A stretch of DNA of 64,000 bases from an uncultured Collinsella sp. GTDB taxonomy: Bacteria > Actinomycetota > Coriobacteriia > Coriobacteriales > Coriobacteriaceae. The translations under genes were made by a program, and so were the position numbers. The stretch lies in the NCBI GenBank assembly GCA_958415665.1, contig CATYZK010000004.1, positions 33,189 through 97,188 of the forward strand, written 5' to 3'. Shown one piece after another: positions 50,489 to 57,961 of this stretch. The notes under the pieces are model-generated. The model did no database searches and was not told where the DNA came from. It saw nothing but the letters and a program-made list of their open reading frames with translations. Each line of letters begins with the position of its first letter. Position 1 is the first letter of the stretch.

Positions 50489-51801
50489 CCCGCATCACCC
50501 CGTCCCCGCTCAAGGGCACCGTTCCCGCCATCGCGTCCAAGTCGATGGCGCACCGCCTGATCATCTGCGCCGCACTTGCCAACGGCGAGACGCACGTCAC
50601 CTGCAACACCACCTGCGCCGATATCGAGGCCACGGTTCGCTGCCTCACGGCGCTCGGCGCCCGTATCGAGACCGTCGAGGACGGTTTCCAGGTCCATCCC
50701 ACCATGAAGAGCGTTGAATTTGGCCTGCTCAAAGCCCTTGCCGGCGGTACGCTCGACTGCGGCGAGAGCGGCTCCACGCTCCGCTTTATGCTGCCCGTCG
50801 CCTGCGCGCTGGGCGCGGAGGCCACCTTTGTGGGCCAGGGTCGCCTGGGCGCCCGCCCGCTCTCCCCGCTTTCGGACGAGATTATTGCCGCCGGTTGCGA
50901 CCTGCAGGGCTTGGGTGGCTTTCCGCTCAAGACGAGCGGCCGCATGCGCCCGGGCACCTTTGTGCTGCCGGGCAACGTGAGCTCGCAGTACATCTCCGGT
51001 CTGCTGCTAGCTGCTCCGCTGCTGGCCCAGCCCTCCTGCGTTCAGGTGACCGGCCTCATTGAGAGCCGCCCCTACATCAACCTGACCATCCAGGCCATGA
51101 AGGCCTTTGGCGTCGAGGTCAACGTCGAGCGCATTCCCGCCAAGGACGGTCAGCCCGAGGTCACGAATTTCCGCGTGAGCAGTGGCTCGTACCGCACGCC
51201 CGGCAGCGTAGCCGTCGAGGGCGACTGGTCCAACGCGGCCTTTTGGCTGTGCGCCGGCGCCATCGGCACCGACCCCATCACTGTGGAGGGCGTGTCGCTG
51301 AGCTCAGCGCAAGGCGACCGCAACGTGCTCGCCGCGCTTTCGCGCTTTGGCGCCCGCATCGTGCGCTCCACCAACGCCGCCACCGTGCAGTCCGACAAGC
51401 TCGCCGGCTTTGAGATGAGCGCCCACGACATTCCTGACCTGGTGCCCGTCATCTCGGCCGTAGCCTCGCTGGCGCAGGGCCGCACCTTTATCCGCGATTG
51501 CGCCCGTCTGCGCATCAAGGAATCCGACCGCCTGGTCACGACCACCCGCGAGCTCACCGCGCTGGGCGCGCAGGTGCGCATTGCCGGTGATGACCTCATC
51601 ATCAAGGGCGTCGATGCCTTTACCGGCGGCGAGGTCGATTCGCACAACGACCACCGCATCGCCATGATGGCCGCAATCGCCGCGAGCCGCGCCACCGGCG
51701 AGGTCGTGATCCACGGCGCCGAGGCCGTCAACAAGTCCTATCCCGATTTCTTCGACCACTACCGTCTGCTGGGCGGCAAGGTCACACTCGAGGAGGAATA
51801 G
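50482..51801 (+). CDS. aroA: 3-phosphoshikimate 1-carboxyvinyltransferase (EPSP synthase)
   Basis: Transfers enolpyruvyl from PEP to shikimate-3-phosphate. Substrate motifs are KSMAHRLIICAALANGET at the N-terminus, LDCGESGSTLRFMLPVACAL, RIKESDRLVTTTREL and SHNDHRIAMMAAIAASR. The active-site segment has GESGSTLRF rather than the LGNAGTAMR of glyphosate-sensitive class I enzymes, so a different inhibitor response is possible (inferred). 439 residues. It is translationally coupled to aroB. Confidence 0.96.
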   Translation: MLARITPSPLKGTVPAIASKSMAHRLIICAALANGETHVTCNTTCADIEATVRCLTALGARIETVEDGFQVHPTMKSVEFGLLKALAGGTLDCGESGSTLRFMLPVACALGAEATFVGQGRLGARPLSPLSDEIIAAGCDLQGLGGFPLKTSGRMRPGTFVLPGNVSSQYISGLLLAAPLLAQPSCVQVTGLIESRPYINLTIQAMKAFGVEVNVERIPAKDGQPEVTNFRVSSGSYRTPGSVAVEGDWSNAAFWLCAGAIGTDPITVEGVSLSSAQGDRNVLAALSRFGARIVRSTNAATVQSDKLAGFEMSAHDIPDLVPVISAVASLAQGRTFIRDCARLRIKESDRLVTTTRELTALGAQVRIAGDDLIIKGVDAFTGGEVDSHNDHRIAMMAAIAASRATGEVVIHGAEAVNKSYPDFFDHYRLLGGKVTLEEE

Positions 51802-51802
51802 C

Positions 51803-52900
51803 ATGTCCTCGACCTTTGGCAACGTCTTGCATCTGAGCATTTTCGGCCAGTCGCACTCCCCTGCCATCGGCTGCTCGCTCGATGGCATTCCGGCGGGAAT
51901 CGCGGTCGACCAAGAGCAGCTGCAGGCCTTTTTGGACCGCCGCGCTCCCGGCCGCGACGAGACCGCGACCAAGCGCCGCGAGGCCGATGCAGCCCACATC
52001 ATCGCCGGCGTGGTCGATGGACACACCACCGGCGCCCCCATCGCCGCGATCATCGAGAACACCAACACGCGCTCCAAGGACTACTCCGAGCTGCGCCGCA
52101 AGCCCCGCCCGGGCCATGCGGATTTCCCGGCACGAGTGAAGTATCACAACATGCACGACGTCGCCGGCGGTGGGCATTTCTCTGGTCGCCTGACGGCGCC
52201 CCTGTGTATCGCCGGCGGTATCGCGCTGCAGGCGCTCGAAGCCCGCGGCATTAAGGTCATGGCGCACGTGGCGCAGATCGGGGGCATCTCCGACCTGCCC
52301 ATGGATGATATGGCCTATCGCGAGGCCGATCGCAAGGCAATCCTGGAGAACGACCTGCCGTGCATCGACGCCGCCGCTGCCGGTCGCATGCGCGAGGAGA
52401 TCCTGGCCGCGCGCGACGAGCTCGACAGCATCGGCGGCATCGTGGAGTGCGGCATCTACGGCCTGCCCGCGGGCATCGGCGATCCGATGTTCGACGGTAT
52501 CGAGAACCGTATCGCGCACATCGCCTTTGGTATTCCCGCCGTAAAGGGCGTGGAATTTGGCATGGGCTTTGCCGTGGCCGCCATGCGCGGCAGCGAGAAC
52601 AACGACCCGTATCGCATCGACGCCGAGAACGGCGAGATTGAGGTCGAGTCCAACAACGCCGGCGGCATCCTGGGCGGCATTTCGACCGGTGCGCCCGTCA
52701 TGTGGCGCATGGCCGTAAAGCCGACGCCCTCCATTGGCCGCGAGCAGCAGACCGTGGACATGGACGCCATGGAAAATGCCGAGCTCTCGGTCCACGGCCG
52801 TCACGATCCCTGCATCGTCCCCCGAGCCGTCCCCGTGGCCGAAGCAGCCGCCGCCCTCGCCATCTGGGACGCCCTCCTAGAAGACGCCGCCCAGGGCTAA
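51803..52900 (+). CDS. aroC: Chorismate synthase
   Basis: FMN-dependent elimination of phosphate from EPSP to give chorismate. FGQSHSPAIGCSLDGIPAG is at the N-terminus. RAPGRDETATKRREAD, KPRPGHADFPARVKYHNMHD with VAGGGHFSGRLTAP, and NNAGGILGGISTGAPV follow. The His residues of the active site (SHSPA, GHADF) are present. The length is 365 residues. The ATG has GGAGGAA upstream. The palindrome copy C follows 12 bases after its stop. Confidence 0.96.
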   Translation: MSSTFGNVLHLSIFGQSHSPAIGCSLDGIPAGIAVDQEQLQAFLDRRAPGRDETATKRREADAAHIIAGVVDGHTTGAPIAAIIENTNTRSKDYSELRRKPRPGHADFPARVKYHNMHDVAGGGHFSGRLTAPLCIAGGIALQALEARGIKVMAHVAQIGGISDLPMDDMAYREADRKAILENDLPCIDAAAAGRMREEILAARDELDSIGGIVECGIYGLPAGIGDPMFDGIENRIAHIAFGIPAVKGVEFGMGFAVAAMRGSENNDPYRIDAENGEIEVESNNAGGILGGISTGAPVMWRMAVKPTPSIGREQQTVDMDAMENAELSVHGRHDPCIVPRAVPVAEAAAALAIWDALLEDAAQG

Positions 52901-52912
52901 GCACCACCCACC

Positions 52913-52992
52913 CGGTGATTTTTCTGGGACGGGGATTAAAAAATCATTGCGTACCTAATGATTTTTTAATCCCCGTCCCAGAAAAATCACCG
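52913..52992. repeat. REPIN-like inverted doublet, copy C
   Basis: Two perfectly complementary 36-base arms (52913-52948 and 52957-52992) flank the 8-base loop GCGTACCT. Each arm is one unit of the family with core TTCTGGGACGGGGATT. It separates aroC from pheA inside the aromatic cluster. Confidence 0.9.
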
Positions 52993-53021
52993 CAGTCCCC
53001 CTACACGTGAAAGGGGTCCCT

Positions 53022-54167
53022 ATGGACCTTGCTGACATTCGCCAGGCCATCGATGGCATCGACACCACGCTCCTCAACAGCTTTGTCGAGCGCATGGACA
53101 TTGCCACCGAGGTCGCCAAGTCCAAAATCGAGATGGGCAAGGCCGTCTTCGACCCCGCCCGCGAGCGCTCCAAGCTCAATAACCTCGCCAGCCGCGCGCC
53201 CGAGCGCTACGAGGCCCAGACCATCACCCTGTTCCGCCTCCTCATGAGCATGAGCAAGGCCGAGCAGCAGCGCTACATCAACGAGCTCAAGGGCATCACG
53301 GTGTCGCAAAAGGCCCACGCCACGGCTGCAGCCTCCGACACGCCCTTCCCTCAAACGGCCAGCGTCGCCTGCCAGGGCGTCGAAGGAGCCTACAGCCAGA
53401 TTGCCGCATGCAAGCTCTTCGATGTGCCCGATATCGCTTTCTTCGAAACTTTCGAGGGCGTCATGCGTGCCGTGCGCGACGGCTTCTGCGAGTTTGGCGT
53501 GCTGCCCATCGAAAACTCCACCGCTGGCTCGGTCAACGCCGTCTACGACCTGCTCGCGCAGTTCGACTTCCACATCGTGCGCTCACTGCGCCTTAAGATC
53601 GACCACAATCTGCTCGTCAAACCCGGCACCAAGCTGCAGGACGTGCGCGAAGTCTACAGCCATGGCCAGGCCATCGCCCAGTGCGCCGGCTTTATCGAGG
53701 CGCACGGCCTGCACGCCACCAAGTATCCCAACACGGCCATGTCGGCCGAAATGGTTGCCAACTCCGACCGCACCGATGTCGCCGCCATCGCCTCGCGCAG
53801 CTGCGCGGCGCTCTACGGCCTGGAGGTGCTGGAACCCAACATCCAGGACTCGGACAACAACTACACGCGCTTTGTCGTCATTAGCCGCGAGCCGCGCGTC
53901 TATCCCGGCGCCAACCGCACCTCGCTCATGATCACCACGGCCAATGAGCCGGGCGCCCTCTACCGCGTGCTCGAGCGTTTCTACGCGCTCAACATCAACC
54001 TCATCAAGCTCGAGAGCCGTCCCATCCCCGGGCACGACTTTGAGTTTATGTTCTACTTTGACCTGGACTGCCCCTTTGGCAGCAAGGCCCTCGACGACCT
54101 ACTCGATTCCATCGACGACGTGTGCGAGAGCTTCACCTACTTTGGCAGCTACACGGAGGTGCTCTAG
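53022..54167 (+). CDS. pheA: Fused chorismate mutase/prephenate dehydratase (P-protein)
   Basis: Bifunctional enzyme taking chorismate via prephenate to phenylpyruvate. An AroQ-type chorismate mutase occupies residues ~1-90 (DLADIRQAIDGIDTTLLNSF). The prephenate dehydratase domain runs ~110-290 (GVEGAYSQIAACKLF, LPIENSTAGSVNAVYDLL, DSDNNYTRFVVISRE). A C-terminal ACT domain (TSLMITTANEPGALYRVLER, then KLESRPIPGHDFEF) has the ESRP motif for phenylalanine feedback. The ATG at 53022 lies five bases after AAAGGGG; an upstream GTG at 53007 is less likely. Confidence 0.95.
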   Translation: MDLADIRQAIDGIDTTLLNSFVERMDIATEVAKSKIEMGKAVFDPARERSKLNNLASRAPERYEAQTITLFRLLMSMSKAEQQRYINELKGITVSQKAHATAAASDTPFPQTASVACQGVEGAYSQIAACKLFDVPDIAFFETFEGVMRAVRDGFCEFGVLPIENSTAGSVNAVYDLLAQFDFHIVRSLRLKIDHNLLVKPGTKLQDVREVYSHGQAIAQCAGFIEAHGLHATKYPNTAMSAEMVANSDRTDVAAIASRSCAALYGLEVLEPNIQDSDNNYTRFVVISREPRVYPGANRTSLMITTANEPGALYRVLERFYALNINLIKLESRPIPGHDFEFMFYFDLDCPFGSKALDDLLDSIDDVCESFTYFGSYTEVL

Positions 54168-55418
54168 ATGACCGATGTCGCCGCAACCCGCCCCTACGGC
54201 GTACTGGGCCGCGTACTGGGCCACAGCTACACCCCGACCATCTACAAGGAGCTCGCGGGCCTGGAATATGTGCGCTTTGAGCGCGAGCCCGAGGACCTCC
54301 AGGCTTTTATGACGGGCGACGAGTGGGAAGGCACCAACGTGACCATCCCCTACAAGCGCGCCGTCATGGAGTACCTGGACGAGCTGAGCCCGCTCGCCGA
54401 GCGCATGGGCAACGTCAACACCATCACGCGTCTGGCCGATGGGCGCCTGCGCGGCGACAACACCGACTACTTCGGTTTTCAGTGTCTGGTCGAAGAGCTG
54501 GGTGTGGAGGCTGCCGGCAAGAAGGCCCTCGTGCTCGGCGCCACCGGCGGTGCCGGCACCACGGCAAGCATGGTACTGAGCGACTTGGGTGCCACCGTAG
54601 TGCCCGTCGGTCGCACGAGCGAGGTTAACTACGACAACCTGGCAAAGCAGTCCGACGCCACATTGCTCGTCAACTGCACACCCGCCGGCATGTTCCCCCA
54701 CTGCCCCGATGCGCCCTGCACGCTCGAGGGCCTCGACGCGCTCGAGGGCGTCATCGACATTGTCTACAACCCCGCCCGCACGGGTCTGATGCTCGAGGCC
54801 GAGCGCCGTGGCATTCCCTGCATCGGCGGCTTGCTGATGCTCGTGGCCCAGGCGGCACAGGCTGTCGAGCGCTATACCGGCCAGGTCACCCCGCGTGAGC
54901 GCATCCTGGATGTGACGGAGCGCCTGTCCCGCCATGAGCAGAACATCGCGCTGATTGGCATGCCCGGCTCGGGCAAAACCCGCGTGGGCGAGCAGATTGC
55001 CCTGCTCACGGGGCGAGAGCACATCGACCTGGACCGCGCCCTCGAGGAGCGCCTGGGCATGCCCTGCGCCGACTTTATCGTCGAGAGCGGCGAGGCGGCC
55101 TTCCGCGAGCAGGAGACGGCGGCACTGGCAGACATCTCCAAGCGCAGCGGCCTGGTGCTTTCCACGGGCGGCGGCGTGGTCACGCGCGACGAGAACTACC
55201 CGCTGCTCCACCAGAACAGCCAGATCGTGATGCTCAACCGTAAGCTCGACGAGCTCGCCCACAAGGGCCGCCCCATCACTGCCCGCGACGGCATCGACAA
55301 GTTGGCCGAACAGCGCATGCCCCGCTACCGTGCCTGGGCCGACTACATCATCGACTCGCGCGACAGCGCCGCCAACACCGCCCAAGCCCTCCTCGACACC
55401 CTCCCACCCGCTCTCTAA
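54168..55418 (+). CDS. aroEK: Bifunctional shikimate dehydrogenase-shikimate kinase fusion
   Basis: Two consecutive shikimate-pathway enzymes in one polypeptide. Residues ~1-255 are AroE: the substrate loop GRVLGHSYTPTIYKEL, the catalytic Lys in TNVTIPYKRAVMEYL, GDNTDYFGFQ, and the NADP motif LVLGATGGAGTTASMV. Residues ~260-416 are AroK: Walker A LIGMPGSGKTRVGEQIALL, the shikimate-binding HIDLDRALEERLG, EAAFREQE, LSTGGGVVTRDENY and a lid with GRPITARDG. The first SxS Ser pair of AroE reads HSYT, with Thr replacing the second Ser. It starts at the base after the pheA stop. Confidence 0.93.
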   Translation: MTDVAATRPYGVLGRVLGHSYTPTIYKELAGLEYVRFEREPEDLQAFMTGDEWEGTNVTIPYKRAVMEYLDELSPLAERMGNVNTITRLADGRLRGDNTDYFGFQCLVEELGVEAAGKKALVLGATGGAGTTASMVLSDLGATVVPVGRTSEVNYDNLAKQSDATLLVNCTPAGMFPHCPDAPCTLEGLDALEGVIDIVYNPARTGLMLEAERRGIPCIGGLLMLVAQAAQAVERYTGQVTPRERILDVTERLSRHEQNIALIGMPGSGKTRVGEQIALLTGREHIDLDRALEERLGMPCADFIVESGEAAFREQETAALADISKRSGLVLSTGGGVVTRDENYPLLHQNSQIVMLNRKLDELAHKGRPITARDGIDKLAEQRMPRYRAWADYIIDSRDSAANTAQALLDTLPPAL

Positions 55419-55419
55419 C

Positions 55420-55462
55420 AAAAACCACCACAAAGGGGACAGGCACCTTTGTGGTGGTTTTT
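55420..55462 (+). terminator. Strong hairpin terminator after aroEK
   Basis: The perfect 17-base arms AAAAACCACCACAAAGG/CCTTTGTGGTGGTTTTT (55420-55436, 55446-55462) have the loop GGACAGGCA. The A/T tails make it potentially bidirectional. It sits two bases after the aroEK stop, before aroQ. Confidence 0.85.
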
Positions 55463-55503
55463 CATTCCGCCGCACCGCCCGCCCAACCGCAAAGGAAGCA
55501 ACC

Positions 55504-55941
55504 ATGAAAGCACTCGTCATCAACGGCCCCAACCTCAACATGCTCGGCATTCGCGAGCCGGGCATCTATGGCAGCGACAACTACGACCGTTTAGTGCAGA
55601 TCTGCCAGGAAGCGGGCGCCGCACAGGGCTTCGACGAGGTCGAGGTCTTCCAGTCCAACCACGAGGGCAGCATCGTCGACAAGATCCAGGAGGCCTACGG
55701 CAAGGTCGACGGCATCGTCATCAACCCGGCGGCATACACGCATACGAGCGTGGCGATCCTCGACGCCCTCAAGGCCGTCGCCATCCCCGCCGTCGAGGTC
55801 CATATCAGCGCCGTCGAGACGCGCGAGGACTTCCGCCAGGTGAGCTACGCACGCCTAGCCTGCTTCGCCACCATCACCGGAGAAGGCCTTCAAGGCTACG
55901 CCCATGCATTGGAGCTGCTGAAAGAGCATCTTGAAAAGTAA
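55504..55941 (+). CDS. aroQ: Type II 3-dehydroquinate dehydratase
   Basis: Dehydrates dehydroquinate to dehydroshikimate. The typical ~145-residue dodecameric enzyme has VINGPNLNMLGIREPGIYG, VFQSNHEGSIVDKIQEAYG, IVINPAAYTHTSVAILDAL and VEVHISAVETREDFRQVSY. The frame opens far upstream inside aroEK, but the ATG at 55504 has AAAGGAAG ahead and matches the family start. A strong terminator lies between it and aroEK, so it may be expressed separately. Confidence 0.96.
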   Translation: MKALVINGPNLNMLGIREPGIYGSDNYDRLVQICQEAGAAQGFDEVEVFQSNHEGSIVDKIQEAYGKVDGIVINPAAYTHTSVAILDALKAVAIPAVEVHISAVETREDFRQVSYARLACFATITGEGLQGYAHALELLKEHLEK

Positions 55942-56002
55942 AATGCCAAACCCAACAAACAGCAGCGGCAAGCTCGCGCTCGGCTCCAGCGGCACACAAG
56001 AT

Positions 56003-56036
56003 GAAAAAAGCCCAGACCACCGAGCGGCCCGGGCTT
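56003..56036 (-). terminator. Terminator after tRNA-Arg(TCT)
   Basis: The stem AAGCCC/GGGCTT (56008-56013, 56031-56036), with additional GC pairing inside, is followed on the minus strand by TTTTTC. It is convergent with aroQ. Confidence 0.7.
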
Positions 56037-56045
56037 AATAAACGA

Positions 56046-56122
56046 TGGTGCTCCATGGCGGATTCGAACCGTCGACCTTGGGATTAGAAGTCCCCTGCTC
56101 TATCCAACTGAGCTAATGGAGC
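56046..56122 (-). tRNA. tRNA-Arg (anticodon TCT)
   Basis: 77 bases with encoded CCA. The acceptor stem is GCTCCAT/ATGGAGC, the D arm GCTC/GAGC and the anticodon loop CTTCTAA (TCT, reading AGA). The T arm is GACGG-TTCGAAT-CCGCC with one mismatch (A-C), and the anticodon stem ends in a G-A mismatch. Otherwise it is canonical. Confidence 0.9.
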
Positions 56123-56176
56123 AAATAACCGCACGCCCAAGCAAGCGCAAACCTGTCAGGCGCAAGTAATTATAAC

Positions 56177-56944
56177 CTAGTTGAACTGCTCGCGGTACGC
56201 CTTGCAGACCTCATCGACCGGGCCGTCCATGCGAAGGTCACCCTTCTCAATCCAAACTGCACGCTGGCAGATGCGCTCAACCTGCTCCATGGAGTGCGAA
56301 ACGAACAGAACCGTCACGTCGCCGCTCTGGATAAAGTGCTGGATGCGGGCCTCGCACTTCTGCTGGAAGAACACATCACCGACGGACAGCGTCTCGTCAA
56401 CGATCAGAATATCGGGCTCGGTAATCGTCGCGATTGCAAAGGCAATACGCGCCACCATACCCGAGGAGAAGTTCTTGAGCGGCATGTCGACAAAGTTCTG
56501 CAGCTCAGCGAACTCGATAATGCCGTCAAAGTTGGCGTCGATGAACTCCTTGGTATAGCCGAGCAGGGCGCCGTTCAGATAGATGTTCTCGCGGGCTGTC
56601 AGCTCGGGGTCAAAGCCGGCACCAAGCTCAATCAGCGGCGCGATGTTACCGTGCACTTTAACGCTGCCCTCGCTGGGCTCAAGCACGCCAGCGATGATCT
56701 TGAGCATCGTAGACTTACCGGAACCATTGGTGCCAACCAGACCCACGACCTCGCCACGATGAATATCAAACGAGATATGCTTGAGCGCCCTAAACTCCTC
56801 AAAGAACAACTCGTGCTTGGCAAGCTTGATGAAGTACTCCTTGAGGTTGGTCAGCGACTCGGACGCCATGTTAAAGATCATGGTGACGTCGTCGACCTCG
56901 ACAGCCAGAGGCTGCTCGCTGTAATCAACAACAGATTCAGTCAT
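56177..56944 (-). CDS. ABC transporter ATP-binding protein, polysaccharide/teichoic-type exporter
   Basis: ATPase of an ABC-2 exporter for lipid-linked surface glycans (Wzt/TagH/RfbE type). It has an N-terminal lead-in with an amphipathic segment (LTNLKEYFIKLAKHELFFEEF), typical of this subfamily. Walker A is GLVGTNGSGKSTMLKIIAG, the signature NFSSGMVARIAFAIA and Walker B PDILIVDETLSVGD with a switch His (LFVSHSMEQVERIC). The length of ~255 residues means it lacks the C-terminal glycan-recognition domain of Wzt. The ATG at 56942-56944 has AAGGAG upstream. It follows its permease. Confidence 0.93.
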   Translation of the reverse strand: MTESVVDYSEQPLAVEVDDVTMIFNMASESLTNLKEYFIKLAKHELFFEEFRALKHISFDIHRGEVVGLVGTNGSGKSTMLKIIAGVLEPSEGSVKVHGNIAPLIELGAGFDPELTARENIYLNGALLGYTKEFIDANFDGIIEFAELQNFVDMPLKNFSSGMVARIAFAIATITEPDILIVDETLSVGDVFFQQKCEARIQHFIQSGDVTVLFVSHSMEQVERICQRAVWIEKGDLRMDGPVDEVCKAYREQFN

Positions 56945-56955
56945 CACAGCACTCC

Positions 56956-57801
56956 TTAGATGTAGAGGATGAACTTGCGCTCGGACTTATGGAACACGGT
57001 GTAGCCAATAACAAGCGCAAGGACCGCCCAAGCGACGCACATACCAAACGTCAAAAGCGAGGGCGTAGTCTGGAACAGGAAGATATCACGCATAAACTGC
57101 AGGTAGTTGTACATGGGGTTCGCATACACCAAGATCCGAACGATATGCGGCATCTGAGCAACAAAGTCGGTCGTCCAGAAAATAGGCGTGATATAGGTCC
57201 AAGCCGTGATGACAACACTCCACAGATGCATAACGTCGCGGAAAAAGACCGTGAGGGCCGAGAGCATCATACCCAGGCCCATGCAGAAGCACATAAGCAG
57301 CAGCAGGCAGACCGGCAGCAGAATCAGGTGCCAAGAAGGCATAACGCGGAACCACAGCATAACGATGGCAACGGCGACCAGCGAGAAGGCAAAGTTAACC
57401 AGCGAGAAGAGCACCTTCTGTACTGGGAAGACCCAACGGTGCACCTTAACCTTCTTGAGCAGCGGGGCAGCACCCACGATCGACGTCAGGGCCTGGTTCG
57501 TAGACTCGGACATGACGGCAAAGGTAACGTTACCCACGATCAAGTACAGCGGGTACATCTCGGGCGTAATCGAGCCATTGCGGCCCTGGGCAAAAATCGT
57601 CGAGAACACGATGGCCATGACGATCATCATCAGAAGCGGGTTGAGCACCGACCATGCGACGCCCAGAACGCTACGGCGATACTTGATCTTAAAATCCTTG
57701 GTAACCAGCTGACGAAGGATAAACGCGTCTTTCTCAAATTCATTCTTAGCAAACGTCGCAGGCAGACTGCGAGTTTCTTGTTGCTTTGTCTGATCCGACA
57801 C
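56956..57801 (-). CDS. ABC-2 type permease of polysaccharide exporter
   Basis: Membrane partner of the preceding ATPase. An amphipathic cytoplasmic N-terminus (LRQLVTKDFKIKYRRSVLGV) is typical of Wzm/TagG. About six membrane segments follow (VLNPLLMMIVMAIVFSTIFA, ILLPVCLLLLMCFCMGLGM, LLTFGMCVAWAVLALVIGY). The GTG at 57799-57801 is eight bases after AAAGGAG and gives ~281 residues; the frame upstream extends into the promoter and is rejected. It is divergent from the GT2 gene. Confidence 0.92.
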   Translation of the reverse strand: MSDQTKQQETRSLPATFAKNEFEKDAFILRQLVTKDFKIKYRRSVLGVAWSVLNPLLMMIVMAIVFSTIFAQGRNGSITPEMYPLYLIVGNVTFAVMSESTNQALTSIVGAAPLLKKVKVHRWVFPVQKVLFSLVNFAFSLVAVAIVMLWFRVMPSWHLILLPVCLLLLMCFCMGLGMMLSALTVFFRDVMHLWSVVITAWTYITPIFWTTDFVAQMPHIVRILVYANPMYNYLQFMRDIFLFQTTPSLLTFGMCVAWAVLALVIGYTVFHKSERKFILYI

Positions 57802-57840
57802 GGATGCAACTCCTTTACTCGTAATCGTTGACAAACGAAC

Positions 57841-57846
57841 AGTATA
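57841..57846 (-). promoter_or_regulatory. -10 element for exporter operon
   Basis: TATACT on the minus strand lies ~40 bases before the permease start. No convincing -35 is visible. Confidence 0.4.
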
Positions 57847-57902
57847 GACCCGACGGCCATGCAAACGATTCGCGCAACAAAACTGGAGAACTAACCCACA
57901 TC

Positions 57903-57931
57903 TTAGGATGACAAGCCCAAACGGCTATACT
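57903..57931 (+). promoter_or_regulatory. Promoter for glycosyltransferase/YfhO operon
   Basis: TTAGGA (57903-57908) and TATACT (57926-57931) are separated by 17 bases, ~30 bases before the first gene of the operon. Confidence 0.55.
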
Positions 57932-57961
57932 TTCAAGGATTGATTGTATAAGGAGCATTGA

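Noticed and set aside
18979..52992. CRISPR-type array from the repeated palindromes
   Set aside because: Copies are thousands of bases apart, paired as inverted doublets, with no spacer array or cas genes.
55330..55503. Longer aroQ reading frame starting inside aroEK
   Set aside because: The extra residues do not match type II dehydroquinases, and a terminator hairpin lies in that segment.
47121..56122. Genomic island bounded by two tRNA-Arg genes
   Set aside because: The tRNAs differ, there are no attachment repeats or integrase, and the intervening genes are a core biosynthetic cluster.
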